A stretch of 64,000 nt of DNA from Crambe crambe. Lineage: Eukaryota; Porifera; Demospongiae; Poecilosclerida; Crambeidae. A program made the position numbers and the translations under genes. Shown in pieces: positions 47,692 through 58,569 of this stretch. How positions within the stretch are numbered: position 1 is the first letter of the stretch; each line of letters starts with the position of its first letter. Under the pieces are notes generated by a model that saw only the letters and a list, made by a program, of their open reading frames with translations, did not search any database and was not told the origin of the DNA. Location of the stretch: contig OZ004586.1 in the NCBI GenBank assembly GCA_963924555.1, positions 1,860,001 through 1,924,000 of the forward strand, read 5' to 3'.

Positions 47692-50600
47692 ATGCGTAGA
47701 GCTATGTATCGCAAGCAGAGTAGTGCTCAGTCGCAGGAGCTAGCAGGTGCCCTGAAAGCTGTAATACTCATAGGAGGGCCTCATGTCGGTAAGTTGTAGC
47801 CCTAGACGTGTCCGTCACATCCTCATCATACTCTAAATATAGCACACCCTATCCTCGCTATAGGTACGAGATTTCGTCCCTTGTCGCTGGATGTGCCGCA
47901 GCCTCTATTCCCCATAGCTGGAGTACCCCTCCTCCAACATCACATAGAAGCATGCACGAAGGTATATGAGATGAGAACTAGTCAAATGCAATAGCATAGC
48001 ATCGATTTCTCTATAGCTAGAGGAGATCAAAGAGATCTTGCTGATTGGTGTGTACCAGCAGACCATAGAGATGACACGCTTCATCTTGGACATGCAGAAG
48101 AAATGCAGCATACCAATAAGGTGAGGGTTCGGGTTCTTACCATTGAAATATAATTTTGCTGTGTTGTGTGTTGAGGTATTTGCAGGAGTATTGCCCTCTG
48201 GGGACAGCAGGGGGAATCTACCACTTCAAAAACCAGATCATGAGGGGGAACCCAAGGGGATTCTTTGTGCTCCACTCCGATGTGTGCTGTGACTTCCCTG
48301 TGGTGGAGATGAACAATTTCCAGAAGGATACTGCAGACAAGACAGGGTTCATTATACTTGGCTCTGAGGTATGTTTTCATGGCATAAAAATTGATCATCG
48401 AAATTTATATTGTCTTCTTTCCCAAACCTAAAGGCGAATGAAACACAATCTTTGAATTATGGCTGTATTGCTGAGGACCCATCAACACACCAAGTAAGGG
48501 ATGGTGAATTGACTCAAAGAACCTAGACAAAAGATGGAGACCATACATGTACAATCTTTATTCTTTTCAGGTGCTTCACTATGTGGAGAAGCCCAGCACA
48601 TTTGTCAGTAGCATCGTCAACTCTGGGGCATATTTATTCACGCCCGAAATCTTTGACCACCTGGATGAGGTGTTTCAAGCAAACCATTGCAACGAATTAA
48701 TGTATGTATGTATGTATGTATGTATGTATGTATGTGTGGAGTCACTGGTAGTGAGTGGACTTGTAAGCGGGAGACCGTGAGTTCGAGTCCCACCAGTGAC
48801 ATATGGTGTTTATCCATCCTATTTGCTGTGAATATCCATCTAACACCATGCCACCAGTCCACCCAGCTGAAAATGGGTACCTAGAATTTCCAGGGTGCAT
48901 GGCTATCTCTCCAATACCAGCTGTGGTCCAGGTGGGACTTCGGGTGCCCACACCACTTGCTGAGTAGAGGTAGTCAGTCCTCCTGTGAGTTCCTAGCCCG
49001 GACTCCAGGAGGTTGCTAGCACTGGCTCTTAGTGCCTGCTTAGTGCACAGGCATCCTGGCTTGACCAGGTGCACGTGACCACTCAGCGGCAGCTAGATGA
49101 TTTGCATTGCATTTGCATGTAAGTACATTGTATATCAGTATGTATAGTTTCCCATTTTTATAGTAATGGCTTTGATATTCAAAAGCATAGTTGCATCCTT
49201 CCCCTCACATTAGTTTGAATGATGTTTTCTTTCCAGTCCAGAGATGGCTAGGGACTGTATCGACCTGGAGAGATCAGTCCTCTCCCCACTAGCTGGAACT
49301 GGAAAACTCTATGTTTACACAATGAAGTCTCGATTCTGGTGCCAAGTAAAGACAGCTGGGTAAGAAATGTTTGCAATTGAATTTTACAGATGCAATCACC
49401 ATCACTTTCTCACTTCTTTTAGATCAGCCATCTACGCTAACCGCTTGTACTTGTCTTTGTTGAGTAAGCGTTCTCCTGAACTTCTTGCTTCCAATGGTTC
49501 ACCTGACCAGCCTCGCATCATTGGACATGTCCGGATACACCCCACGGCTCATGTGGACTCCTCTGCTACAGTATGTGCATTGTTTGTTTGTTTGTTTGTT
49601 TGTTGTTGTTTTGCTTTTTGGTAATGTGTGTGCTGGGGCCTAATGTGTATGTGTTTGCTTTAATGTGTGCAGTTGGGGCCTAACGTGTATGTTGGTGCTG
49701 GAGTGACCATTTACCCTGGAGCCAGGGTCAAGGAGGCCATCATCCTCGACAGGGCAGAGATACAGGTATACACAGAAAGATTACTACATCTAAGCCAGTT
49801 GTGTGATCAATATCATTATCTAGGATCACAGCTATGTCTTACATAGCATCATTGGCTGGGACTGTGTGTTGGGGACGTGGTCACGTGTAGAGGGATATCC
49901 CTGTGATCCCAATCCTAATGACCCGCTGGCCAGGGTGACCAGTGAGTCTTTATTCAACGGAGAAGGACGATTAAATCCCTCTATCACCATCTTGGGTCAG
50001 TAGTGTGTGTTAGCAAAAATAATTAGTTGGGCATAGACCTTAGAGCAAGTGAAGCCCTTCAATATCACGACGCATAAAAAAACTTTGTAGCTATGTACCA
50101 TCATATCAATAATGATGTCACTTCTAAAATAAAGGCACCTCTCTAAGGCCACATTACTTGTTCATCATCCCAATTTCTTCAAAAAATAGGAGAGGGGGGC
50201 TTTTATTTTTTATTAGTTTCCATGGCAACTATTTATACAGGATCTAAACATGGATATCATTATGGAAACATGTACAAAAAACTGATAATAAAACAAAAAA
50301 GCTGAAGTTCCTGCACACTATTTGAGAATAACAAACACCATAATTTTAATAGCTGCCAAAACTAAATCACGCCTGAACTTCAAATAGAGCACACCATGCG
50401 CATGCTCAGTAGAAATAAAATTAAAAATCCAAAAGAGCAAAAATTAGGAGAGGGAGGGGATGATAAACAAATAATTAAGTTGATGTGGCCTAATCTGAAG
50501 ATACCTGAAATGATTCAATATAGCGTGCTTTGCAAGAATTCTGCCATAACGCTCCATTAGACCTATTCTAGCTATCTATATAAGAGTGTGATAAGACCAT

Positions 50601-50743
50601 TATAATCATCACATTAATTTTTGTATCAAATATATCTTATAGGTCAGGGAGTCAATGTATTCTCAGAGAAAATGGTGCTGAATTCAATAGTCCTTCCTCA
50701 CAAGGAACTGGCCAATAGCTATAAGAACCAAATCATACTCTGA
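47692..50743 (+). CDS. GMPPA: Mannose-1-phosphate guanylyltransferase alpha (GMPPA)
   Basis: Eleven exons: 47692-47788, 47864-47961, 48017-48120, 48176-48368, 48434-48493, 48571-48701, 49237-49359, 49423-49570, 49673-49765, 49824-49995, 50643-50743; all in phase, 439 residues. Near-identity to animal GMPPA is visible throughout: [19 protein letters not shown] (nucleotidyltransferase loop), [51 protein letters not shown], then a left-handed beta-helix end with [22 protein letters not shown] and [19 protein letters not shown]. In animals GMPPA is the regulatory partner that restrains GMPPB by sensing GDP-mannose (established). The start gives about 18 residues more than the usual MLKAV start; an alternative ATG lies at 47704. 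Introns hold a SINE and a Harbinger MITE. Confidence 0.95.
48702..48736. repeat. (TATG)n microsatellite forming a splice donor
   Basis: Eight or nine GTAT/TATG units begin exactly at the end of GMPPA exon 6; the first units supply the donor GTATGT. Confidence 0.9.
48741..49115 (+). mobile_element. tRNA-derived SINE in GMPPA intron 6
   Basis: 48741-48800 is tRNA-like: complementary ends GTCACTGG / CCAGTGAC, an A-box-like region (TAGTGAGTGG) and a B box GTTCGAGTCCC. The body that follows includes CAGCTGAAAATGGGTACCTA, a block seen in other marine invertebrate SINEs. The end is not sharp (about 49115). The head follows directly on the TATG microsatellite. Confidence 0.7.
50147..50490. mobile_element. 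PIF/Harbinger-like MITE, copy 2, in GMPPA intron 10
   Basis: Inverted relative to copy 1 at 7430-7819 and similar along its whole length. Ends are GGCCACATTACTTG and TTAAGTTGATGTGGCC, with TAA directly outside both ends (TWA target duplication). Confidence 0.8.
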
Positions 50744-51335
50744 AATAATTTGTACCTTGTCTTGTCTCTACTACAGTAGCTATTGTGTTGTGAGAATCCA
50801 CTAGTCTACATAATAAAAATAAAATTCATTGTGATATGATACGATACCAGCTAATATTTCTGTCAGTGTTATCTGGGATCTGTTGCTATAGCTACTAACT
50901 AGGTATAAAATGCTATAGGTAGTCATGTAGTCTGGTTATAGGTACTGTATAATTATCATGAAACTTGTGATACTACTTCTTTCTGTCACGCGACAGAATG
51001 TGTTATGAGTATATTTGCTCATGTAGAATCCATTTAAACTGCATGCTTCTAGAAGATCAAGTTACTCTACTAATTATCACAGTTACTACATTTCTCTGTC
51101 ACTCGACAGAATATGTTATCATGAGTATTTGCTCGTGCAGAAGTCCAGCTAGAAGACCAAGTGTTGGCTTTGTCACACTGCAAAACCTTGTGCCATGAAA
51201 ATATACGTGTGCATGCAGTCATAGAGTATGAATGTAGCTATAAAAAAGGCTGAGTTAGTGTATCACACTAGCTAGTTCCATTTTCTATATCTCGACATCC
51301 TGTGAAAACTGATTTAGCAAGTTTAATTTCAGCCA
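50744..51335. promoter_or_regulatory. Upstream region of collagen copy 1
   Basis: Contains AATAAAAATAAA (about 50812, probable GMPPA poly(A) signal), two copies of the CTGTC-actc-GACAG palindrome (50983-50996, 51096-51109) and a TATAAAAAA box at 51239-51247, about 90 bp before the collagen ATG. Confidence 0.55.
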
Positions 51336-52173
51336 ATGATGATTTTCTCATCGATTTTATTTCTCTCTCTTTTTCCTCTCATTATTCCAGCAGGTTCGTA
51401 CATCTTGGGCAGCTGTTGGCAGCTGTTGCTACTACACATCATTATCTTATTAATGCGTAGGGTCTGCAGTTGGACAGAGTCTGAAGGTGACAGAGCGTAA
51501 TGGGAGCAGTGTGTTTGTGGAGTTACTGAGAGGGAGGGACGGTCTCCCAGGGAGAGATGGGGTACAAGGACCTGTTGGCCCCCCTGGAATTCCTGGGAAA
51601 CAGGGATCCCCTGGACCACGCAGTGGGGGTGCTATCTACACCAGGTGGGGGAAGAGTTCCTGTCCACAAGTGGAAGGCACTCAGATAGTCTACTCTGGAA
51701 TCACTGGAGGCACATTTTATAATCAACCAGGAGGTGGAGCCAATTACCTCTGCATGCCCAAGGACCCAGAGTACAACCCCACCCTCAGATATGGACATTT
51801 AGTGAGAGAACGTGCTATCATGTATGGCACAGAATACCAGAGTCCTTTACAGGGACTGATCGAACATAATGTGCCCTGTGCTGTGTGCCATGTGTCCACT
51901 AGATTAACCGTACTCATGATCCCAGCCAAGGCCAGCTGCCCTCCCACATGGACCAGAGAGTACTATGGTTACCTCATGTCAAATAGTGTACATGCTACCC
52001 ATGGACGTTCGATGTTTGAATGCGTGGATGCTGACCAGGAGTCCTTGCCTGGCACTCAAGTCAATACTAACGGTGCTCTTTTCTACCATGTGGAAGCAGA
52101 CTGCAACACTGGTCTTCCCTGTCTGCCATATGTTGGCAACAAGCAACTCAACTGTGTGGTGTGCACCAATTAA
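51336..52173 (+). CDS. Short-chain collagen C4-like, copy 1
   Basis: Two exons, 51336-51393 and 51461-52173. Exon 1 encodes MMIFSSILFLSLFPLIIPA, a signal peptide; exon 2 gives the mature protein, about 257 residues in total. A Gly-X-Y stretch (GRDGLPGRDGVQGPVGPPG, about 11 triplets) is followed by the conserved Cys-rich domain of sponge short-chain collagens: IYTRWGKSSCP, YSGITGGTFY, GGGANYLCMP, PCAVCHVSTR, MIPAKASCPPTWTREYYGYL, FECVDADQE, LPCLPYVGNKQLNCVVC. Secreted; related C4 proteins are sponge exoskeleton/matrix components (established for freshwater sponges). The splice donor here is GTTCGT, weaker than GTGAGT in the sister genes. Confidence 0.9.
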
Positions 52174-52344
52174 TGACATGAGAAAAATTAGCATCTACTT
52201 ATCATTGTGATTTTATGGGTTGATTTCCATAAAACTATAGCAGATGTAATGTACACCCAATCTTCAAGTCATGGTAAAAAAAAAATTGAATAAATAGCTA
52301 AATAAATAAATTTTCAGTTGCTATAATATTATAGCTATAAACAC

Positions 52345-52706
52345 AGGGGTGGATACGGGGGGGGGGGGGGGGGGGGGGGGGGCGGTGCACCCCTCCTCTC
52401 ATTTCAATTAACTATGCTCAAAAAATAGCTAGTTAGTAGAATGCACTTAGCTATCCTGTTTTTGCCTCTCAAATTGAGTAGAAACATTTCCCCCTTGGCC
52501 TGTCCTTTATGCCCTGGCCTTTTCTTTGAATCTAAGAGAATCAATTTTCCCGGGGGAGCATACCTCTGGACTCCTAGATGGTGCACTTTGTGTGCTGTGT
52601 AGCCTACCTTCTAGTTTCTAGCCCAAATTAAAATTTTTCAATGGAACCCTGGCAGTGGTCTTATGGTGCACATGCCCCTCCTTTTCAAATTCCTGGATCC
52701 ACCCCT
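52345..52706. mobile_element. TIR element with a G26 tract
   Basis: CAGGGGTGGAT at the left and ATCCACCCCTG at the right are inverted ends of hAT-like CAGGGG type; AAACA is found directly outside both ends. A run of 26 G starts at 52357. No coding frame. Confidence 0.55.
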
Positions 52707-52939
52707 GAAACAGTGCAACAGCAGGAAACTGTCATGGCTGGCAACCAGTGTGTCGATTATTGTGAAAGTGAAAATGCTCATTGCCCCTATACTAACATGT
52801 ACATAGCTACATAAACAGAATAAACTCAGGATTGGATCTGTCCTGTAATATTATTCCATCCTTTAACAGCTTAGATACTGTGTGTATTACACATCTATAG
52901 TTATCACTACACCACAGGAGTATTTACCATTCAAGTCTC

Positions 52940-53400
52940 CTACCCCCTTTCTGTCACTCGACAGAATATGTTATCTGCTCGTGCAGAAGTCCATCTTATC
53001 ATAAGAGTATTTACCATTCAAGGTCAACTCTCCTACCCCCTTCTGTAACTCAACAGAATGTTATCATGAGTATTTGCTCATGCAGAAGTCCCAAGAGTAT
53101 TTACCATTCAAGGTCAACTTTCCTACCCTCTTTCTGTCACTCGACAGAATATGTTATCATGAGTATTTGCTCGTGCAGAAGTCCATCTTATCACAAGAGT
53201 ATTTACCATTCAAGGTCAACTCTCCTACCCCATTTCTGTCACTCGACAGAATATGAGTATTTGCTTGTGCAGAAGTCCAGTAAACTGCTTCTTATCACAA
53301 GAGTATTCACCATACAAGGTCGACTATCCTACTCTGATAGCTACTACCCTCTCTCTGTCACTCGACAGAATGGGCTATCTAGATTATTTCCTTGTGCAAA
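52940..53400. repeat. Tandem repeat array upstream of collagen copy 2
   Basis: About five units of roughly 90-120 bp, each with CTGTCACTCGACAG, then AATATGTTATCATGAG, TATTTGCTCGTGCAGAAGTC, and an agtatttaccattcaaggtc block. Palindrome positions: 52951, 53043 (degenerate), 53134, 53236, 53355. Candidate regulatory array for the collagen genes. Confidence 0.8.
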
Positions 53401-53492
53401 AATCTAGTGAACTAATTGTATGTTGGTTTTGTCACACAACAAATTCTTCTGCCATGGAAATGTACGCATGCATCAACTTGTCACAGGAGCAG

Positions 53493-53500
53493 TATAAAAG
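53493..53500 (+). promoter_or_regulatory. TATA box, collagen copy 2
   Basis: TATAAAAG about 112 bp before the ATG. Equivalent boxes occur before the other copies: 51239, 55493, 56710, 59555 and 63415, all as TATAAAA(A)GG or close. Confidence 0.65.
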
Positions 53501-53604
53501 GGACCAAAAGTTAGTCTTAGTGCATATCGTTGTTCCATTGCAAATTTCGACATTTACAAGCGTTTCGTAAAATTACAGCTGATTTAGCCAAACTGCAAGC
53601 AGAA

Positions 53605-54455
53605 ATGATTTGCTCATCAATTTTTTTCAGCTCTCTCCTTCCTCTCCTCATGATTCCAGCAGGTGAGTATATAACAACTGTATCTCAGCAGCTGTTGCCA
53701 TAGAGCTAGTATGAACTATACATTATTAATGTGTAGGGTCCGCAGTTGGACAGAGTTTGAAGGTGACAGAGCGTAATGGGAGCAGTGTGTTCGTGGAGTT
53801 ACTGAGAGGGAGGGACGGTCTCCCAGGGAGAGATGGGGTACAAGGACCTGTTGGCCCCTCTGGAACTCCTGGAAAACAGGGTCCCCCTGGACCACGTAGT
53901 GGGGGTGCCATCTACACCAGGTGGGGGAAGAGCACATGTCCACAAGTGGAAGGCACAGATATTATCTACTCTGGAATCACTGGAGGCACATTTTACAGCA
54001 ACCCAGGAGGTGGAGCTAATTACCTCTGCATGCCCAAGGACCCAGTGTACAGCAACACCCTCAGATACAGAAATAATTTAGGGACAGAGCGCACATTCAT
54101 ACATGGCACAGAGTACCAGTCTCCACTGCAAGGATTAGTCGAACATAACGCACCATGTGCCGTGTGCCACGTGTCCACAAGACCAACCGTACTCATGATC
54201 CCAGCCAAGGCAAGCTGTCCTCCCACATGGACCAGAGAGTACTACGGCTACCTCATGTCAAGTAATAGTCACTATAACGACCAAAAACGTACGATGTTTG
54301 AATGTGTGGATGCTGACCAGGAAGCCTTACATGGCACTCAAGCCAATACTAATGGTGCCGTTTTCTATCACGTTGAAGCAGCTTGCAACACTGGTCTTCC
54401 CTGTCTGCCATATGTCAGCAACAAGCAACTAAACTGTGTGGTGTGCACCAAATAA
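53605..54455 (+). CDS. Short-chain collagen C4-like, copy 2
   Basis: Exons 53605-53662 (signal peptide MICSSIFFSSLLPLLMIPA) and 53737-54455. The mature part has the Gly-X-Y run (PGRDGVQGPVGPSGTPGKQG) and the same Cys-rich domain, with NRNNLGTERTF-type variation before EYQSPLQGLVEHNAPCAVCH and a longer variable loop (SSNSHYNDQKRTMFECVDAD). All Cys of the family are kept. Donor GTGAGT, acceptor TGTAG. Intact. Confidence 0.9.
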
Positions 54456-54893
54456 CGAATGAACTGAGAACAAAAAAATTAATTATAGCAAAATTCATAG
54501 CTAATCTAGCTATCTACTTATCATTGTGTACGGGTGATTTCTATTGTAGCATAAAAAAATGAATTGTACTATATGTACACCCAATGTTCAAATTGTGGCT
54601 CACCACCTAACAATCCTATAGATGTGGTCACTATCTAGTGTCACATGCACTGTCACAGCCATGTGGGTGGGGACTGTTGTAATTAGAGTCTGTGTTTCAT
54701 AGGATATACTTTACAAACTGATAAACCACTTGAGGGAGTTGATGACCGTGTACATGTGGTCATCTCTGTTTGGTTAGAAGAAGGTGCCCTTCAGTTCAGC
54801 TATCTGCTCTGAATCACTTGTCACTCGATAGAATGGGTCATCATGACTATTTGCTTGTGCTTGTCCGACCAGAAGTCCAGTAAACTACTTCTC
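54456..54893. other. 3' flank of copy 2, duplicated after a later copy
   Basis: About 54590-54880 recurs almost unchanged at 59150-59450 and more weakly at 57745-57990, so the duplication unit included gene plus downstream DNA. Nothing coding seen. Confidence 0.6.
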
Positions 54894-55032
54894 GATGTTT
54901 GAATGTGTGGATGCTGACCAAGAGTACTTACATGGCACTCAAGCCAATGTTGAAGCAGCTTGCAACACTGGTCTTCCCTGTCTGCCATACGTTACTAACA
55001 AGCAACTCAACTGTGTGGTGTGCACCAATTAA
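54894..55032 (+). pseudogene. Collagen C4-like C-terminal fragment
   Basis: Encodes only the last 45 residues (MFECVDADQEYLHGTQANV, then CNTGLPCLPY and CVVCTN, stop) with a short internal deletion. No promoter, signal or Gly-X-Y part precedes it. Confidence 0.85.
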
Positions 55033-55619
55033 ATAATGAATGAACTGAGAACAAAATTAATTGCATATCAATTTATGTGATACACCTTATCATAAGAGGA
55101 AATATGGTTACCAGTAGAGGAAATGTGGTTGATGATGAAATCAAACTACTCACTCTGTGGGTGGATGTGTCACTGACCAGTCCAATTAATAACTAGGAAA
55201 TTGTAAGCATATAATATAGCTACGTACATGTCTATGCCACCACCAGGATAGGATGTGGTTGCAGCACTGCTTTGGAGTACAAATGCTGGTGGAGCCTATG
55301 AATTGAACTTCCTTTAGACCACTCACTACATTAGTTACCAACCACATACCTCACTCTATTATCTGTTCTATGCGATGGGATGTGACCAGTAAACTAATAA
55401 TTACTAGAAGTTCTCAAGACCAAAATATATATACACATGCACATGTACATTAAAAGTAGCTATATATTCTAGCTAGCCTGGAGTATAAAAAGGCACAATT
55501 TCTTAGAACAGGTATGGCCAGTGTGAAATGATTCACATAATATTAATTGTTATAGCTGCAAAAACTACTCAACACTCAACACAATTATTAGCTACGAAGC
55601 TGCATGCAAACAATTGAAA
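55033..55619. other. Collagen array spacer
   Basis: Non-coding. Words such as gtggttaccagtagaggaaat and aaccacatacctcactct recur in the spacers at 56340-56480 and 63250-63350, indicating shared ancestry of the intergenic units. Carries the TATA box of copy 3 at 55493. Confidence 0.5.
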
Positions 55620-56061
55620 TGATTTGCTCAACAATTTTGTTCATCTCTCTCCCTCTCCTCATAATTCCTGTATGCTGTTGCCCATAGGTACACATCATTT
55701 TATCTGTAGGGTCTACAGTTGAACAGAGTCTGAAGGTGACAGAGTGTAATGGGAGCAGTGTTTATGGAGTTACTGAGAGGGAGGGATGGTCTCCCAGGGA
55801 GAGATGGGGTACAAGGACCTGTTGGTCCCCCTGGAACTCCAGGGAAACAGGGTCTCCCTGGACCACGCAGTGGGGGTGCCATCTACACCAGGTGGGGGAA
55901 GAGCATGTGTCCACAAGTGGAAGGCACAGATATCATCTACTCTGGAATCACTGGAGGCACGTTTTACACTACCCCAGGAGGTGGAGCCAATTACCTCTGC
56001 ATGTCCAAGGACCCAGAGTACAGCTCCACTCTCAGATACAGAAATAATTTAGGGAGTGGGC
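55620..56061 (+). pseudogene. Short-chain collagen, copy 3, truncated
   Basis: A TATA box at 55493 and a signal-peptide exon (MICSTILFISLPLLIIPV) remain, but the exon runs into a changed splice region (TAG|GTACAC). The second exon (from about 55710) has a 2-base deletion near 55761, and similarity stops near 56061, losing most of the Cys-rich domain. Confidence 0.8.
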
Positions 56062-56828
56062 TAAACCAAGCAGAACTTTTACACTGACATGAACAATTAG
56101 AGTAGCTTGGTGGGAGGCAGTGATGTAGGGATTATTAATGAAGGCAGCATAATTTTGATATTTGTTCACAGAAACTGCTGGACTAAGCCTACATGGGCTT
56201 TTTATTTAGCATAAATTTTTTTTCCTTTCACTTGTTAAACTAGTAATTAAACTAGCTACTTCCAGAAGTTGTAAGAGTGCTTTCTTAAATATGCATATAC
56301 AAGTATAACATACATGGGGTCATGCAGGATCATTTGCATGGTGCTAACACCAGCACAGGAAAATAATGTGGTTACATGCAGCACTGTTGTGGAGCAAACG
56401 TCAGTAGTGAAGCCAAACTTCTGACATTAATGATGAATTAAGGCTATATACTTTTATCCCACTCACTGCATTATAGTTACTAACCGCATCCTCTATTGCT
56501 TAGCATCATAAAGCATTATTATGTGTCAGGTGTATTATTACACAGATGCAAGCATGCAACATCTGTTACAGCCATTCATTATGCAGGAAGGATATGACCA
56601 GACAATAAGAGTGCTTTGTCAGTATGAAGGTGTATGCAACATCTGTTCCAGCCACTCATTCTGCAGGATGGATATGACCAGAAGTCCTTCAGCTAGCCTT
56701 GTGGAACAGTATAAAAAGGACAATTGCTTAGAAATAGCTATATATAGTCAGTGTGAAGTGATTCACAGACTGTTAGAGCTACATCTCCTGCAGTACATAC
56801 TCAACAAAGTTAACTGCAACCAGTTGAA
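56062..56828. other. Collagen array spacer and copy 4 promoter
   Basis: Non-coding. Holds a direct duplication of about 48 bp (gcaacatctgttacagccat near 56548 and gcaacatctgttccagccac near 56636) and a TATAAAAA box at 56710, about 112 bp before the copy 4 ATG. Confidence 0.55.
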
Positions 56829-57644
56829 ATGAGTTTCTCTTCGATTTTGCTAGTCTCTCTCCTTCCTCTCCTCATAATTTCAGCAGGTGAGTTGCTAACA
56901 TATCTCAGCAGATGTTGTCATAGTTTATTTGCAGGGTCTGCAGTTGGACAGAGTCTGAAGGTGACAGAGCGTAATGGGAGCAGTGTGTTTGTGGAGTTAC
57001 TGAGAGGAAGGGATGGTTTCCCAGGGAGAGATGGGGTACAAGGACCTGTTGGCCCCCCTGGAACTCCAGGGAAACAGGGTCCCCCTGAACCACGCAGTGG
57101 GGGTGCCATCTACACCAGGTGGGGGAAGAGCACATGTCCACAATTGGAGGGGACTGATATAGTCTACTCTGGAATCACTGGAGGCACATTTTACACTAAC
57201 TCAGGAGGTGGAGCCAACTATGTCTGCATGCCCAGGGACCCAGAGTACAGCACCACTCTCAGATATAGCAGTAATTTAGGGCATGAACGTGCATTTATGC
57301 AAGGCACAGAGTACCAGAGTACTCTACAGGGAGCATATCAACATAATGCACCCTGTGCTGTGTGCCATGTGTCCATAAGACCAACCGTACTCATGATCCC
57401 AGCCAAGGCCAGCTGTCCTCCCACATGGACCAGAGAGTACTATGGCTATCTCATGTCAGATGCTAGGGCCCATAAACGTACTATGTTTGAATGTGTGGAT
57501 GCTGACCAGGAAGTCTTGCATGGCACTCAAGCCAATACTAATGGTGCTCTTTTCTACCATGTTGAAGCAGCTTGCAACACTGGTCTTCCCTGTCTGCCAT
57601 ACGTCAACAACAAGCAACTCAACTGTGTGGTGTGCACCAAGTAA
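56829..57644 (+). CDS. Short-chain collagen C4-like, copy 4
   Basis: Exons 56829-56886 (MSFSSILLVSLLPLLIISA) and 56935-57644. Same architecture. One collagen triplet has lost its Gly (GPPEPRSGG, expected GPP-GPR). The 48-bp intron is a multiple of three and has no stop, so unspliced RNA would still give a full-length protein with 16 extra residues after the signal. The Cys-rich domain is complete. Confidence 0.9.
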   Translation: MSFSSILLVSLLPLLIISAGELLTYLSRCCHSLFAGSAVGQSLKVTERNGSSVFVELLRGRDGFPGRDGVQGPVGPPGTPGKQGPPEPRSGGAIYTRWGKSTCPQLEGTDIVYSGITGGTFYTNSGGGANYVCMPRDPEYSTTLRYSSNLGHERAFMQGTEYQSTLQGAYQHNAPCAVCHVSIRPTVLMIPAKASCPPTWTREYYGYLMSDARAHKRTMFECVDADQEVLHGTQANTNGALFYHVEAACNTGLPCLPYVNNKQLNCVVCTK

Positions 57645-58089
57645 CGAATGAACTGAGAACAAAATTATAAATTACCTAAACAATTCTAGCTTGATTGTGT
57701 AGCTACGAATATAATATCTGTTGTAGCATTTTTTATACTAAATGTATATACCCAGTGTTCAAGTCATGGCTTATCAGTCATCAGACGTTGTCATTAATAT
57801 CACATGCACTGTCATAGCCATGCATGGGTGGGCCTGCTGTAATTAGAGCTTGTGGTTCATAAGATATATGGACTGATGAAGCCACTTGAGGGAGTTGATA
57901 AGTTTAAGACTGTGTACATGTGGTCATATCTATTGGTTAGAAGAAGGGCACTGAATTTACCCCTCAGCTCACCTGTCTGCTCTAAATCAGGGGGACCAGA
58001 AAAATGCACAAAAATTGTGATCAAATGATTGTGACTAAAAGAAATTCTGGATGACATAGCTACACATAGCTATGTAGATATTGCGATTC
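57645..58089. other. Collagen array spacer
   Basis: Downstream flank of copy 4, partly similar to 54590-54880 (for example cacttgagggagttgat). No gene seen. Confidence 0.5.
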
Positions 58090-58412
58090 CCGATAGCATA
58101 CATACGTGGGGATGCCATCTACAGTAGGTGGGGGGAGAGCACATGTCCACAAGTGGAAAGCACTGAAGTAGTCCACTCTTGAATCACTGCATGGAGCTAT
58201 ATTATTCACCAGGAGGTGGAGCTAATTACCTCTGCATGCCCAAGGAAGCTGTCCTCCCCACATGGACCAGAGAGTACTATGGCTATCTCATGATAAGTAG
58301 TAAGTCCTACCTCATCATCATTATTTAATATATCAAGTAATGACGACCAGAAACGTATGATATTTGAATGTGTGGATGTTGACCAGAATGTCTTGCATGA
58401 CACTCAATAATG
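58090..58412 (+). pseudogene. Collagen C4-like relic, copy 5a
   Basis: Pieces of the Cys-rich domain coding sequence (ctgcatgcccaagg, acatggaccagagagtacta, tttgaatgtgtggatg) with large internal deletions, frame changes and a stop in place of the end. Confidence 0.8.
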
Positions 58413-58569
58413 GGTGCCAGAGGAAAGGGGATGTATTATTGTCAAAGAAAAGGGCTGACAAACGAACACTTGATCTTCTAGAAGCAGTTTACTGCATGAG
58501 CAAATATTCATTCTGTCAAGAGGTAGTAGTTATAGGTGCTCTTGTGGTATAGTGTGGTATAGTACAGTT

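Noticed and set aside
48741..48800. Functional tRNA gene
   Set aside because: Only about 60 nt, no credible anticodon arm, and followed by a SINE body.
51329..51619. Long frames opposite the collagen exons (Pro-rich, PGVPGGPTGPCTPSLPG style)
   Set aside because: They are the reverse strand of the Gly-Pro-rich coding sequence and recur at every collagen copy, lacking promoters and splice logic.
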